Positions 45,410-54,836 are shown, numbered from the stretch's first letter. The stretch: 64,000 bases of DNA from Pseudomonas alloputida (GCF_021283545.2 NZ_CP128540.1:58501-122500); one strand, 5' to 3'. Translations and numbers: made by a program. The notes: generated by a model from the letters alone, not told the origin.

Positions 45410-46816
45410 TTACCGCTGCCGTGTAGCACCACTGGGCCGTTCAGGTCCATGCCGCCGCCAGCGCAACAGCCCCGCCGCCAGGCCCAGCCCCACAAGCAAG
45501 GCCATCAACCCGTAGAGCTCGTCATAGCCTAGCAACGGCTTTTCGATGCGCACATAGCCATCTTCCTTGAGCAGATCCTTCAATGCCTCGTTGGCCTGTT
45601 CCAGGCTGACCTGGCGCAGCTTGCGCATCGGGTTGGCAAAGCGCCCGTCGGTATAGTCGTTCAGCGCCCCCCAGTAGTAGTCGGCCAAGGCGCTGTTGCC
45701 TTGGGTGCTCCAGCTTTCCTTGGCGATGCTGGCTTCCTTGATGCGGGCGAAGGTGTCCGGGTCCAGGCCTTCCTTGCGCAGGTGGTCGAACAGGGCCTGC
45801 ATCACCTTGACAGCCTTGTCGATGTCATCGCGCTCAAGGTCCGCATTGAGGCTGAGCAGGCCGGTGTCGCCAAAGCTCTCACGCTGCACGGAGGGGCCGT
45901 AGGACAGCTCGTTGCGCAGGCGCAGCTGGTCGTACAGCGCCCAGTCCAGGTAGCGCGACAGCAGGTCGAGGGTGGCTTGGTGGTCGTTGTCCAGCACCGG
46001 CTCGATGAACAGCCAGTGCAATTTGACGCCATCACCCAGCCAGCCGCGGGTCAGGTTGCGACGCTGCTCGGCCTGTCGGGTGATGCTTTCAAGGTTGCGG
46101 CGCTCTTCGGGTTCAGTGGCGGGCAGTTCGCCAAACGACCGCTCCAGATAGGCCGGAAGCAGGCGGTCGAGGCCACCGACCATGATCAGGGTCATGTTGT
46201 TGGCGGCGTACCAGCGGTCACGCAACGCCTGAACTTGCGCCAAGGTCATGTCGTCGAGGTTGGAGCGCTCCGGGCATTTCAGCCCCAGCTCGGTGGCCAA
46301 CTGGTCGCTGGCGGGGTGGCCGATGTCCTGGCGGTCGAGCCAGCGCTGCAGATGGCCATAGTGGCCGCCGTCCTCGCGCTCTATGATGCGCTTGGCGGTG
46401 GCCAGGGCCTTGGCGTCGATGGTGGTATCGCGGATGACTGCCAACAGCAGGTCGAGGACCTTGCGCTGGTTGCGTGCCGGGGCCTCGATGACAAAGGTTG
46501 TGTCGGCACTGCTGGTATAGGCGTTCCACTCTCCGCCGAGCGCTTGCAGGCGCTCTTCCAGCCCGCCTTCGCCTGTTTCGTCGATGCCACTGAACAGCAG
46601 GTGCTCAAGCAGGTGTGGCAGCTCTTTCTGCTCGCAGTCGAAATCATCCAGGCCCACGCCGACCACCAGACGAATCGCCACATGGTCACGTTCGTAGCCG
46701 TCTTTCAGGATGACCTGCAGACCATTGGGCAACAGGTAGCCTTCAACCCGCGAGCGGTCGAGGGCGAACGAGGGCAGGCTGCAGATCAGCAGGCAAACGA
46801 ACATCAGGCAACGCAT
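45410..46816 (-). CDS. M16 family zinc peptidase homologue, C-terminally anchored
   Basis: A 468-residue exported protein with signal peptide (MRCLMFVCLLICSLPSFA). The inverted zinc motif HxxEH is intact (His68, Glu71, His72 in PHLLEH) and a downstream Glu-rich helix (KRIIEREDGGHYGH) could give the third ligand, so it is probably active. The C-terminus has a membrane helix (ELYGLMALLVGLGLAAGLL) and a basic tail (RWRRHGPER), which should anchor it in the inner membrane facing the periplasm. Most bacterial M16 proteins are soluble or paired, so the tail anchor is unusual. The substrate is unknown. Confidence 0.88.
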   Translation of the reverse strand: MRCLMFVCLLICSLPSFALDRSRVEGYLLPNGLQVILKDGYERDHVAIRLVVGVGLDDFDCEQKELPHLLEHLLFSGIDETGEGGLEERLQALGGEWNAYTSSADTTFVIEAPARNQRKVLDLLLAVIRDTTIDAKALATAKRIIEREDGGHYGHLQRWLDRQDIGHPASDQLATELGLKCPERSNLDDMTLAQVQALRDRWYAANNMTLIMVGGLDRLLPAYLERSFGELPATEPEERRNLESITRQAEQRRNLTRGWLGDGVKLHWLFIEPVLDNDHQATLDLLSRYLDWALYDQLRLRNELSYGPSVQRESFGDTGLLSLNADLERDDIDKAVKVMQALFDHLRKEGLDPDTFARIKEASIAKESWSTQGNSALADYYWGALNDYTDGRFANPMRKLRQVSLEQANEALKDLLKEDGYVRIEKPLLGYDELYGLMALLVGLGLAAGLLRWRRHGPERPSGATRQR

Positions 46817-46846
46817 GGGCGAGCGAGGGTCCTCAGCTAGGAGAAA

Positions 46847-48505
46847 TCACGGCAGGCGGGCTTCATCGGGCACACTGTCGAGCATCAGCCCTCCGGTGTC
46901 CGAGCCGCCCAGTACCACATAGGCACTGCTACAGAACAAAGAGTTCAACCGCTTCATGTCGGCGATCAGCTCCAAGTGTAGCGAACTGGTCTCGATACTT
47001 TGCACGACCTTGCGCTGCAGGCGGCTGACATGGGCGTGGGCGAGGCGCCGTTCCTGGGCACGGAACCGGCGTTTTTCCCGCAGCAGCAAGCGGGCGCTTT
47101 CCGGGTCGGCACTGAGGAACACCGACAGGCCCAGGCGCAGGTTGGCCAGCAATTGCTCCTGCAGGCCGGTCAGCTCTTCCAGGCCTACCTGGGAAAACTC
47201 CCGTCGCTGGCTGGTTTTCTGCTGCTGGACCTTGCGCAGCATGCGTTCGATCAGGTCACAGGCGAGTTTGAGGTTAATTGACAGCTCGATGATTTCGGCC
47301 CAGCGGCGGTTGTCCTGTTCGCTGAGGTCTTCCCGTGACATCTGCGCCAGGTACAGCTTGATTGCGCTGTACAGGGCTTCGGCGTCTTCGCCCAAGGCGC
47401 GAACTTGCTGTGGCAAGGCGGTCTGGGTGCCACGCAGAGCTCCAAGCATGGCTTCGAGCAGGCTGTCGACGATGTCCCCCAGGCGCAAGGTCTCGCGGGC
47501 GGCGTTGGCCAGGGCCAGGCTGGGCGTTTCCAGGGCCGAGGCGTCAAGGTGGCGCGGGCGCACCTGACCATTGCCGATTTCCCGTTCAGGTAGCAGGGCG
47601 TTGCACAGCCGACCCATCGGTTTGACCGTGGGCAGCATGATCAGACAGCGCAGCGTGTTGTAGAGCAGGTGAAAGCCGATGACCAGTTCCTGAGGGCTGA
47701 AACTCAGCGAGTCCATCCATGCCACCAGCGGGTGCAGCACAGGGATGATCAGCACCAGGCCGATCAGCTTGTACAGCAGGCTGCCCAAGGCCACCCGGCG
47801 CCCGGCGGCGTTCTGCATGCTGGTACTGATGAAGGCCAGCAGCCCGCTGCCGATGTTGGCGCCGACCACCAGCCCGATGGCGACCGGCAGGCTGATCAGT
47901 TCGGCGCCGGCCAGTGTCGCTGTGAGCAGAACGGCGGCCAGGCTGGAATAGGAAATCATGGCGAACATTGCCCCGACCAGAGCGTCGAGCATGATGTCGC
48001 CGGTCAGTGAGGCAAACAGCACTTTCACGCCTTGGGCTTGGGTGATCGGCGCCGCTGCCTGCACGATAAGTTCGAGTGCCAGGATGATCAGGCCAAGCCC
48101 GATGCCCACCCGGCCCAGTTGGCCGGCCCGTGTCTGCTTGCGCGAAAGGAAGAAGATCACGCCAAGGAAGATCAGCAGTGGCGACAGCCAGGACAGGTCG
48201 AAGGTCAGTACCCGGGCCATCAGTGCGGTACCCACATCGGCACCCAGCATGATCGCCAACGCCGGGGTCATGGCCATCAGGCCTTGGCCGACGAACGAGG
48301 TGACCAGCATGGCCGTAGCGTTGCTGCTTTGAACCATGGCCGTGACCAGAATACCGGCGATGAATGCCAGCGGGCGCTTGTCCATGTTCTGGCTGATGAT
48401 GCGTCGCAGGTTCGAGCCGAATACCCGGAGGATACCGGTGCGCACAATGTGGGTACCCCAGACCAGAAGCGTTACGGCCGAGAGCAGGTTGAGCAGGGTC
48501 AGCAT
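46847..48505 (-). CDS. Na/Pi cotransporter family protein with PhoU-like domain
   Basis: A 552-residue inner-membrane protein of the PNaS/NptA-like family. Two inverted repeats carry the QSSNAT signature (MVQSSNATAMLVTSFVG in the first, ISYSSLAAVLLTATLAG in the second). After about residue 330 a cytoplasmic helical domain resembling PhoU follows. It probably imports phosphate with sodium or modulates it (family knowledge). ATG 48505 after AGGGGG was chosen, and upstream in-frame ATGs (48526, 48634) have poorer signals. Confidence 0.87.
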   Translation of the reverse strand: MLTLLNLLSAVTLLVWGTHIVRTGILRVFGSNLRRIISQNMDKRPLAFIAGILVTAMVQSSNATAMLVTSFVGQGLMAMTPALAIMLGADVGTALMARVLTFDLSWLSPLLIFLGVIFFLSRKQTRAGQLGRVGIGLGLIILALELIVQAAAPITQAQGVKVLFASLTGDIMLDALVGAMFAMISYSSLAAVLLTATLAGAELISLPVAIGLVVGANIGSGLLAFISTSMQNAAGRRVALGSLLYKLIGLVLIIPVLHPLVAWMDSLSFSPQELVIGFHLLYNTLRCLIMLPTVKPMGRLCNALLPEREIGNGQVRPRHLDASALETPSLALANAARETLRLGDIVDSLLEAMLGALRGTQTALPQQVRALGEDAEALYSAIKLYLAQMSREDLSEQDNRRWAEIIELSINLKLACDLIERMLRKVQQQKTSQRREFSQVGLEELTGLQEQLLANLRLGLSVFLSADPESARLLLREKRRFRAQERRLAHAHVSRLQRKVVQSIETSSLHLELIADMKRLNSLFCSSAYVVLGGSDTGGLMLDSVPDEARLP

Positions 48506-48682
48506 GGCGAAGGCCCCCTGTTGCATAGGCCCATCGGGCCAAGAAAAGAAACGTGAGCGTTTGAAGAATTTTCGGTGCTCACTCAAAGCTTTAGCTGTTT
48601 TGCCCAGCTGTCGCCAGCTTCGCATGGCAGTCATTTATTTGAAACAGATCTTGAAACGAATGACTGCCCGTGGGGGCTGCTT

Positions 48683-48700
48683 CGCGGGCAAGCCACCACA
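48683..48700. repeat. REP-like half element
   Basis: CTTCGCGGGCAAGCCACC: the left arm and loop of the second REP variant with a degraded right arm, upstream of the Na/Pi gene. Confidence 0.45.
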
Positions 48701-48736
48701 GTGACAACGCGCAGGAAAAAACGCACAGAAAAAAGG

Positions 48737-48766
48737 CATTAAAAAGGGCCCTGCGAAGGGCCCTTG
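48737..48766 (-). terminator. intrinsic terminator of the TerC gene
   Basis: On the minus strand, AAGGGCCC-TTCGCA-GGGCCCTT followed by TTT: a perfect GGGCCC stem right after the TerC stop codon. Confidence 0.88.
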
Positions 48767-48787
48767 TTGTGCTGCACTTCCTTGGCC

Positions 48788-49558
48788 TTATTGACCCGGA
48801 ATGTCCTTGCGCAGTTTCACCGGTTCATGATCCTTGCCATCCTTGCGGGCCATGGCGGTGCGCATGCGGATGTTGATGGCTTCCACCGCCAGCGAGAAGG
48901 CCATGGCGAAGTAGACATAGCCCTTCGGCACATGCACTTCGAACGCTTCAGCGATCAGTACAGTACCGACCACGATCAGGAACGACAGCGCGAGCATCTT
49001 CAGCGACGGGTGCTTGTCGATGAAATTGCTGATGGCGCCGGCGCACAGCATCATCACCAGCACGGCCACAACGATGGCGGCGATCATCACCGGTACGTGG
49101 GAAACCATGCCCACAGCGGTGATCACCGAGTCCAGCGAGAACACGATGTCGATGATGGCGATCTGGATGATGGTGTAGAAGAACTTGCCACCTGCGCCTT
49201 TGGGCTCCTCTACGTTCTCGTCCTCGCCTTCCAGACCGTGGTAGATCTCTTGCGAGCTCTTCCACAGCAGGAACAGGCCACCGAAGAACAGGATCAGGTC
49301 ACGCCCGGAGATGCCTTGGCCAAAGACCACGAACAGGTCGGCGGTGAGGCGCATGACCCAGGTAATCGACAGCAGCAGCATGATACGGGTGACCATGGCC
49401 AGGGCCAGGCCGAAGATCCGGGTGCGTGGCTGCATGTGCTTGGGCATGCGGCTGACCAGAATCGAGATCATGATGATGTTGTCGATACCGAGGACGATCT
49501 CAAGCGCGGTAAGGGTGAAAAAGGCAACCCAGATTTCCGGGCTGGTCAGCCATTCCAT
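48788..49558 (-). CDS. TerC family integral membrane protein
   Basis: A 256-residue protein with about seven helices. It has the TerC hallmarks LEIVLGIDNIIMISILVSR near residue 20 and IIDIVFSLDSVITAVGM near residue 130, the acidic intramembrane motifs thought to bind metal ions. TerC proteins are linked to tellurite resistance, manganese export and membrane-protein quality control (family knowledge). The start at 49558 (MEWLTSPEIW) was chosen by homology to the usual N-terminus. A clear terminator follows. Confidence 0.88.
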   Translation of the reverse strand: MEWLTSPEIWVAFFTLTALEIVLGIDNIIMISILVSRMPKHMQPRTRIFGLALAMVTRIMLLLSITWVMRLTADLFVVFGQGISGRDLILFFGGLFLLWKSSQEIYHGLEGEDENVEEPKGAGGKFFYTIIQIAIIDIVFSLDSVITAVGMVSHVPVMIAAIVVAVLVMMLCAGAISNFIDKHPSLKMLALSFLIVVGTVLIAEAFEVHVPKGYVYFAMAFSLAVEAINIRMRTAMARKDGKDHEPVKLRKDIPGQ

Positions 49559-49627
49559 GTATTTTCCTTCGAGCGGTAATGGCAACGCGCCCCGGTCAGG
49601 GCGCGTCGCGTACGTGATACGGATGTA

Positions 49628-50935
49628 TTAAAGACTACTGAACAGCGGGAAAATCCCCATCAGCAGTGCGCCGAGCATTATGCACAGGCATACCAGCACT
49701 GCCCACTTGAGCGTGAAGCGCTGATGATCGCCGAACTCGATACCGGCCAGGGCTACCAGCAGGTAGGTGGAGGGTACCAGCGGGCTGAGCAGGTGTACCG
49801 GCTGCCCGACGATCGACGCACGGGCCATTTCCACCGGGGTGATGCCATAGTGGCTGGCGGCTTCGGCCAGCACCGGCAGCACGCCGTAGTAGAATGCATC
49901 GTTGGACATGAAGAACGTGAACGGCATGCTCACGATCGCGGTGATCACGGCCAGGTATGGGCCCAGCGCCTCGGGGATGACCGCCAGCAGGCTCTTGGAC
50001 ATGGCGTCGACCATGCCGGTGCCGGACAGGATGCCGGTGAAGATGCCGGCGGCGAAGATCAGCCCGGTCACGGCCAGTACGCTGCCGGCGTGGGCGGCGA
50101 TGCGGTCCTTCTGCTGTTGCAGGCACGGGTAGTTGACGATCATGGCGATACTGAAGGCAATCATGAACAGCACTGGCAGCGGCAGCAGGCCGGCGATCAG
50201 CGCGACCATCAGGGCAGCGGTCAGGGCACCGTTGAAGTACAGCAGCTTGGGCCGGCGTGCGTCCGGGTACTGCGAGACGGTGATTTCGCTGTGGTCGATG
50301 TCGTCGGTAGGCAGATGCAGTTCGCCCAGGCGGGCACGCTCACGCTTGCCATACATGTAGGCAATGGCCAGGATCGCCAGTACACCGAACAACATGGCCG
50401 GGATCATCGGTACGAAGATGTCTGACGGGTCTACGTGCAGGGCGCTGGCAGCACGCGCGGTCGGCCCACCCCATGGGGTCATGTTCATCACGCCGCCGGC
50501 AAGGATGATCAGGCCGGCCATGATCCGCGGGCTCATGCCCAGGCGGCTGTACATCGGCAGCATGGCGGCGCAGCAGATCATGTAGGTGGTGGCACCGTCA
50601 CCGTCGAGCGAGACCACCAGGGCCAGTACAGCGGTGCCGACCGAGACTTTCAGCGGATCGCCCTTGACCAGCTTGAGGATCTTGCGAACGGCCGGGTCGA
50701 ACAGGCCGGAATCGATCATCAGGGCGAAATAGAGGATGGCGAACATCAGCATCACGCCGGTAGGTGCGAGCTTGCTGATGCCCTCTAGCATCATGGGGCC
50801 GATCTTGGCGGAAAAACCACCGAACAGGGCGAACAGGATCGGTACCAGAATCAGCGCGATCAAGGCCGAAAGGCGCTTGGTCATGATCAGGTACATGAAC
50901 GTGATGACCATGGCAAAGCCGAGGAAGGTCAGCAT
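49628..50935 (-). CDS. CitMHS family citrate-metal:proton symporter
   Basis: A 435-residue transporter with about 12 helices, taking up citrate complexed with Mg2+ or another divalent cation. Conserved CitMHS segments are seen: VSLDGDGATTYMICCAAMLP, GGVMNMTPWGGPTARAAS and FFMSNDAFYYGVLPVLAE, which contain the probable substrate residues. The first helix begins at the start codon. The gene is upstream of and on the same strand as the TerC gene, with about 70 bases between. P. putida has a citN-type carrier at this place (from memory). No citrate two-component genes are adjacent. Confidence 0.9.
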   Translation of the reverse strand: MLTFLGFAMVITFMYLIMTKRLSALIALILVPILFALFGGFSAKIGPMMLEGISKLAPTGVMLMFAILYFALMIDSGLFDPAVRKILKLVKGDPLKVSVGTAVLALVVSLDGDGATTYMICCAAMLPMYSRLGMSPRIMAGLIILAGGVMNMTPWGGPTARAASALHVDPSDIFVPMIPAMLFGVLAILAIAYMYGKRERARLGELHLPTDDIDHSEITVSQYPDARRPKLLYFNGALTAALMVALIAGLLPLPVLFMIAFSIAMIVNYPCLQQQKDRIAAHAGSVLAVTGLIFAAGIFTGILSGTGMVDAMSKSLLAVIPEALGPYLAVITAIVSMPFTFFMSNDAFYYGVLPVLAEAASHYGITPVEMARASIVGQPVHLLSPLVPSTYLLVALAGIEFGDHQRFTLKWAVLVCLCIMLGALLMGIFPLFSSL

Positions 50936-51202
50936 GGCAATACTCCAGGCGTGGCGCGGCGAAAGGACAGTCGATTCGGGCGTATCAGCGCGTAGGGCGC
51001 TGTGCGGGGAGCATGCGGAGGGGGACTACGAAAAGGCGGGCACAGGAATACATCAGAATCACCATTGTTGTTGTTGATTGGGCCGGGCGCGGTATTGACC
51101 GGGTGCCCTGGCTGACCGGTCTTGTGCCGGTAGTGGGCGCTATCCTAAAAGGGCAAGCTTTCAGCCAGCTTTCGCTGAAGCAAAGGTGACGAGAGGTAGG
51201 TG

Positions 51203-51604
51203 ATGCAGGATGTAACCGAAGGTGGCTGCCATTGTGGAGCCCTGCGTTATCGGCTGGAGGGCAACCTGACGGACATTGCCCACTGTCATTGTTCGATCTG
51301 CAGGCGGGTCAGCGGTGGACTGGTGGTCACCTGGCTTACCCTGCCCCGTTCTGGGTTCCAGTGGTTAACGGGCGAGCCGAGCTGCTATGTGGCGCCTGCC
51401 AGTTGCAGCCGCTACTTCTGTGGGCAGTGTGGGGCGCATGTGGCGCTGGTGACCACGCATAGCCCGCAGACGATCGATGTGACGGTGGCGACGCTGGATC
51501 ACCCTGAGCGGGTACGAGCCAACCGACATATCTGGGCAGGCAGCCGGTTGCCTTGGTTGCATCTGGATGAGGATTTGCCCTCGGAAGATGAGGAGCGCCT
51601 GTAG
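51203..51604 (+). CDS. GFA (glutathione-dependent formaldehyde-activating enzyme-like) family protein
   Basis: A small zinc-binding beta-tent protein, 133 aa. It has the GFA cysteine motifs: GGCHCGALRY (structural site), AHCHCSICRRVSGG and YFCGQCGAHV. Most members have unknown substrates, and glutathione adduct chemistry is only known for a few. ATG 51203 follows GAGAGG, and GTG 51200 directly before it is possible. It is divergent from the citrate carrier and convergent with the DUF4105 gene. Confidence 0.87.
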   Translation: MQDVTEGGCHCGALRYRLEGNLTDIAHCHCSICRRVSGGLVVTWLTLPRSGFQWLTGEPSCYVAPASCSRYFCGQCGAHVALVTTHSPQTIDVTVATLDHPERVRANRHIWAGSRLPWLHLDEDLPSEDEERL

Positions 51605-51632
51605 GCGTGGGCTCGCCCGCGAAAGGGCCAGC
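51602..51632. repeat. REP-like palindrome
   Basis: TAGGCGTGGGCTCGCCCGCGAAAGGGCC, a degenerate copy whose first bases supply the TAG stop codon of the GFA gene. It lies between convergent genes. Confidence 0.65.
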
Positions 51633-51642
51633 CCTTCATACA

Positions 51643-53598
51643 TCACAACTGCAGGCCACCAGCAGCCTTGTGCAACGCCCGCAAGTGCTGGCCGATCTGC
51701 TTCACGTTGGCCTCGACCGCTGCGATTTCCTTGGCTCGCGACGGCTCCAGCAGCGCCCTCACCTCTTTGTCCAGGCTGGTGCTCAAGCGCAACAGCTGTG
51801 CCTGGCGCTCTCTGCTCACCTGCTCCAGGTGCTTGCGCTCTTCTGGCTGCGGCAGTCCGTAGCCTTTGGAATCGAGCAACTCTGCCGGGCGGCTGAGAAA
51901 ACCGCTGTTGGCAAGCATTTGCTTGAGCGTGGCATCGGCTTTGTTGATGCTGCCATCCTTCAAGGCTGCGGCATTCAGGTAACGCTGCTTGACCTCGTCC
52001 TGGGCCAGCAGAAGCTGCCGGCGCAGGCTGGCCTGTTCAAGCAGAAGCAGTGCCGCGCTGGTGCGCAGGTCAGCCTTGGCGAACCAGCTACGGCGCTGCT
52101 CGGCATTGAGGGCCAGCCAGTCTTCAACCAGAGCTTGCTTGATTGGTAACTGCTTTCTCAGCACCTCGAACATGGCCTGGTACCGGTCGCGGTAAGAATC
52201 GAAGCGGTAGCCCAGGCGTAACGCTTCGCGCGGGTTATCAAGCACGCTGGTATCTGCCAGTCCCCTGCCCTTGAGCACGGCCAGCAAACCGTTGGGCATG
52301 ATGCTGTCCAGGTCGTTGAGGCGTGGATTGGCGGTGCCGCTGCGCAGCAGCTTCAACGACTCCACGGCACAGTTGTTGGACAGGAACCAGTAGTTGCCGT
52401 CATAGCTCCAGTGCATCTCGGCGGCCTGGCGCACCAGGTTCTCGATTTCGTCGCGGTTGAGCTTCAAGGGCACCGAGGCCAGGCTGCGCAGCTCGGTCTT
52501 GGTGTATTCGTCGATCACCTGGCCCAGCGGCAGCACGAATAGCCTCGACGGGTAGTTGCCGACAAGGCCGTCCCAGCTGGACAGTTGCACGTCGTTGACG
52601 AAGGCGCGGTACGACAGCACCAGGCTTTGATCGAGGTCCAGGCGGCAGTCTGGTCCGCGTGGGCGGCCCGGCTTGCAGATCACCAGGCGCAGCATGCTGT
52701 GCCCCCAGCGGCTGACCAGGTTCTGATTGGCTTCAGCCAGCAGATAGTCCACTTCGTAGACCCTTTCCGGGTCTATTTCACCTAGGGGCTGGCGGGCGAA
52801 GTCGCTGCCGGCATTGATGAATGGCAGGCCCTTGGCACAGGTGTCCTGTTGGGGTGCCCAGCCGAAGTGTTCGCGAAGGTACTGATACAGCGCCGGGCGA
52901 CGGCAGTTGTAGCTCGGGTCGAGGAGGAAATACTCCATGTTGACCGCGATGTATTCCTTGGGGCTGCTCAACTCATAGCTGTCGGGGCTGCGCACGAATT
53001 GGCCATTGTGCTGTTCGCGCTCGCCTCGTCGGCCCACGTACTGCTGCCACCCGGCCAGGTCGAGCAGGCGTGGGTCGTCGCTCAGGGTGAAGCGGCGCTC
53101 GGCCTGCCCGCGGCATTCTTCCGGCAGGCCGACCTTGCCCAGCGTGCCTTGCTGGCGTTTGCAGCGTGCAATCAGCGCATTTTCGGCGCTGGGCCACAGG
53201 CGGGCACGGTCGTAGAGATGGGTGAGCTCGTGCAGCACGGTGGCCAGCAGCTCTTCACGCACCGTGCCATGTGGGCGGTCGGTGCGCTTAGCGGCGGCGC
53301 TGCCATCGGCGAGGCTGGGCAGCAAGCGGCGGTTGAGCTCGAGGGTGGATAGCAGTGATGCCTGCCCATAGGCGTCGGCAGGCATGTTGTCGCTCCAGCT
53401 GACCCGCACGCGGCGGTCCAGCTGTTGCTTGAAGCGCGGTGGCAGCTTGCCCATGGCCTCGTCGAGCAGGGCTTGGGAGGCTTTAGTTTGTTGTGGGTCG
53501 AGGCCGGACGCCTGCAGCTCAAGCTGCAGGTCGGCCAAGGCGGGCGTGCCGAGCAGCGTCAGGGCGCAGCCAAGCAGCCAGGCACGCACGCGCTTCAC
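51643..53598 (-). CDS. exported zincin-like plus DUF4105 protein
   Basis: A 651-residue protein with a signal peptide (LLGCALTLLGTPALA before DLQLEL). Residues ~25-230 look like a metallopeptidase domain: HELTH at 123-127 in a helix and a possible third ligand Glu222 (VNMEYFLLDP). Residues ~285-430 match DUF4105 (NQNLVSRWGHSMLRLVICKPG, and YWFLSNNCAVESLKLLRSG, with a possible His/Cys pair). The C-terminal ~170 residues are helical and charged. It is the last gene of a four-gene run and overlaps the preceding DUF2388 gene by 4 bases. Probable periplasmic or outer-membrane-associated hydrolase. The substrate is not known. Confidence 0.82.
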   Translation of the reverse strand: MKRVRAWLLGCALTLLGTPALADLQLELQASGLDPQQTKASQALLDEAMGKLPPRFKQQLDRRVRVSWSDNMPADAYGQASLLSTLELNRRLLPSLADGSAAAKRTDRPHGTVREELLATVLHELTHLYDRARLWPSAENALIARCKRQQGTLGKVGLPEECRGQAERRFTLSDDPRLLDLAGWQQYVGRRGEREQHNGQFVRSPDSYELSSPKEYIAVNMEYFLLDPSYNCRRPALYQYLREHFGWAPQQDTCAKGLPFINAGSDFARQPLGEIDPERVYEVDYLLAEANQNLVSRWGHSMLRLVICKPGRPRGPDCRLDLDQSLVLSYRAFVNDVQLSSWDGLVGNYPSRLFVLPLGQVIDEYTKTELRSLASVPLKLNRDEIENLVRQAAEMHWSYDGNYWFLSNNCAVESLKLLRSGTANPRLNDLDSIMPNGLLAVLKGRGLADTSVLDNPREALRLGYRFDSYRDRYQAMFEVLRKQLPIKQALVEDWLALNAEQRRSWFAKADLRTSAALLLLEQASLRRQLLLAQDEVKQRYLNAAALKDGSINKADATLKQMLANSGFLSRPAELLDSKGYGLPQPEERKHLEQVSRERQAQLLRLSTSLDKEVRALLEPSRAKEIAAVEANVKQIGQHLRALHKAAGGLQL

Positions 53599-53915
53599 AG
53601 TGCGAGTATGGCTTCAGCCAATACCTGGTCGCTGGCGCCGCGCGCTTCCGGTACTCGCTCGCGCAGGGTATTGAAGGCCGCCTCGAGTTGTACGCCGCGG
53701 ATGTCACCGTTGCTGGCGACGAAGCTTGCAGCGTCGTCGTGGGCTTCGCGCACCACTTTGGAGTCGCGGATCGAGGTGGTGGTGTCTGAGGTGAAGTCGA
53801 TCGAACGGCCAAAGGCACGCACGATGATGTTGCTGGTGGCCACCAGGGTCTGTGCCTGGGCCAGGTCGGCCAGCAGCAGCATGCCGAGGGAAGCGGCAAT
53901 CAGCGGTTTGCGCAT
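53595..53915 (-). CDS. DUF2388 family periplasmic protein (third of tandem triplet)
   Basis: A 106-residue exported protein (signal LIAASLGMLLLADLAQA). The mature part has the DUF2388 core: VVREAHDDAASFVASNGDIRGVQLEAAFNTLR and a C-terminal LAEAILAL. The function of the family is unknown. It overlaps the zincin/DUF4105 gene by 4 bases, so the two proteins are likely made together. Confidence 0.85.
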   Translation of the reverse strand: MRKPLIAASLGMLLLADLAQAQTLVATSNIIVRAFGRSIDFTSDTTTSIRDSKVVREAHDDAASFVASNGDIRGVQLEAAFNTLRERVPEARGASDQVLAEAILAL

Positions 53916-53951
53916 GGAGCATCTCCGAAAAATACAGGGAGTCAGATGTAG

Positions 53952-54245
53952 TTATTGGACGAGAATTGCCTGCGCCAGTTCCAGATCGCCGACGGCGTGC
54001 CGTGCGCAATTGTGGCGTAATGATTCCAGGGCGGCTTCCAGGCGTGCACCACGGATCAGCCCGTCGCTGGCAACGAATGCGGCGGCATCGTCGCGGGCCT
54101 GTGTAAGCAGTTTGCGATCGAATGGTGCGACTGTGACCTGGCTGGTGACATAGCCGGTGATGACCAGGCTTTGTGTGGTGGTATCCATGGCATGGGCGCT
54201 GGCCATGCCTGCGGCGGCGAACAGCAATGGCAACAGATAACGCAT
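53952..54245 (-). CDS. DUF2388 family periplasmic protein (second of tandem triplet)
   Basis: A 97-residue exported protein (signal LLPLLFAAAGMASAHA). The core ARDDAAAFVASDGLIRGARLEAALESLR is very like that of its neighbours, and a Cys (RHNCARH) is unique to this copy. The N-terminal half of the mature protein is diverged, suggesting an old duplication. It lies 36 bases before the next DUF2388 gene. Confidence 0.85.
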   Translation of the reverse strand: MRYLLPLLFAAAGMASAHAMDTTTQSLVITGYVTSQVTVAPFDRKLLTQARDDAAAFVASDGLIRGARLEAALESLRHNCARHAVGDLELAQAILVQ

Positions 54246-54334
54246 GAGCTTTCTTGAAGGCTGGAAAAATGAACGGCGAAGCCTACCTCAGGTGCGAGGG
54301 CCGAAGCCAACGCACCTGTTGTGCATGGCGCGTA

Positions 54335-54652
54335 TCAGAGTGCCAGGATGGCCTGGGCCAGCTGTGCATCGCTGGCTTGCAGGGCCGGCATGTTCGAACG
54401 GATGTGCACAAAGGCGCTTTCCAGTCGGGCGCCGCGGATAGCGCCCTGAGTGCCGACGAAGCTGGCTGCGTCATCGCGGGCTGCCTGGACAATCTTGTCG
54501 TCGCGGAAGGAAGAGCTCACGTCGGATGTGGCGTCGGTGGAGGCAGCAACGGCGCCCACTACCGCGTCGGTGGTGACAACGAAACTGGTGGCATTGGCAG
54601 TGCCAGCCAGGCCAAGCAGCAGGGCGGCGCCAAGCAGGTGTTTACGGTTCAT
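54335..54652 (-). CDS. DUF2388 family periplasmic protein (first of tandem triplet)
   Basis: A 105-residue exported protein (signal LLGAALLLGLAGTANA before TSFVVTTDAVVG). The core ARDDAASFVGTQGAIRGARLESAFVHIR and terminal LAQAILAL match the other two. ATG 54652 lies after a GGAGTCC segment. The in-frame upstream extension has no support. It is probably the first gene of the DUF2388-DUF2388-DUF2388-zincin operon. Confidence 0.85.
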   Translation of the reverse strand: MNRKHLLGAALLLGLAGTANATSFVVTTDAVVGAVAASTDATSDVSSSFRDDKIVQAARDDAASFVGTQGAIRGARLESAFVHIRSNMPALQASDAQLAQAILAL

Positions 54653-54836
54653 GATGTGGACTCCTGGGTAGGTCAGGTTGGTTCTGCTGTATCGGACGTT
54701 TGCAGGGCTCGTCACGGTACGTTTTCATCAACGGGTTCTAGCAGACGGTTAGGCCAAGCGTATCACGCAGTGCTGCGTAGAGATGACAACGACTGCTGTG
54801 CCAGACAACTGTTAAGGCGAATTTTAATTTTTGTAA

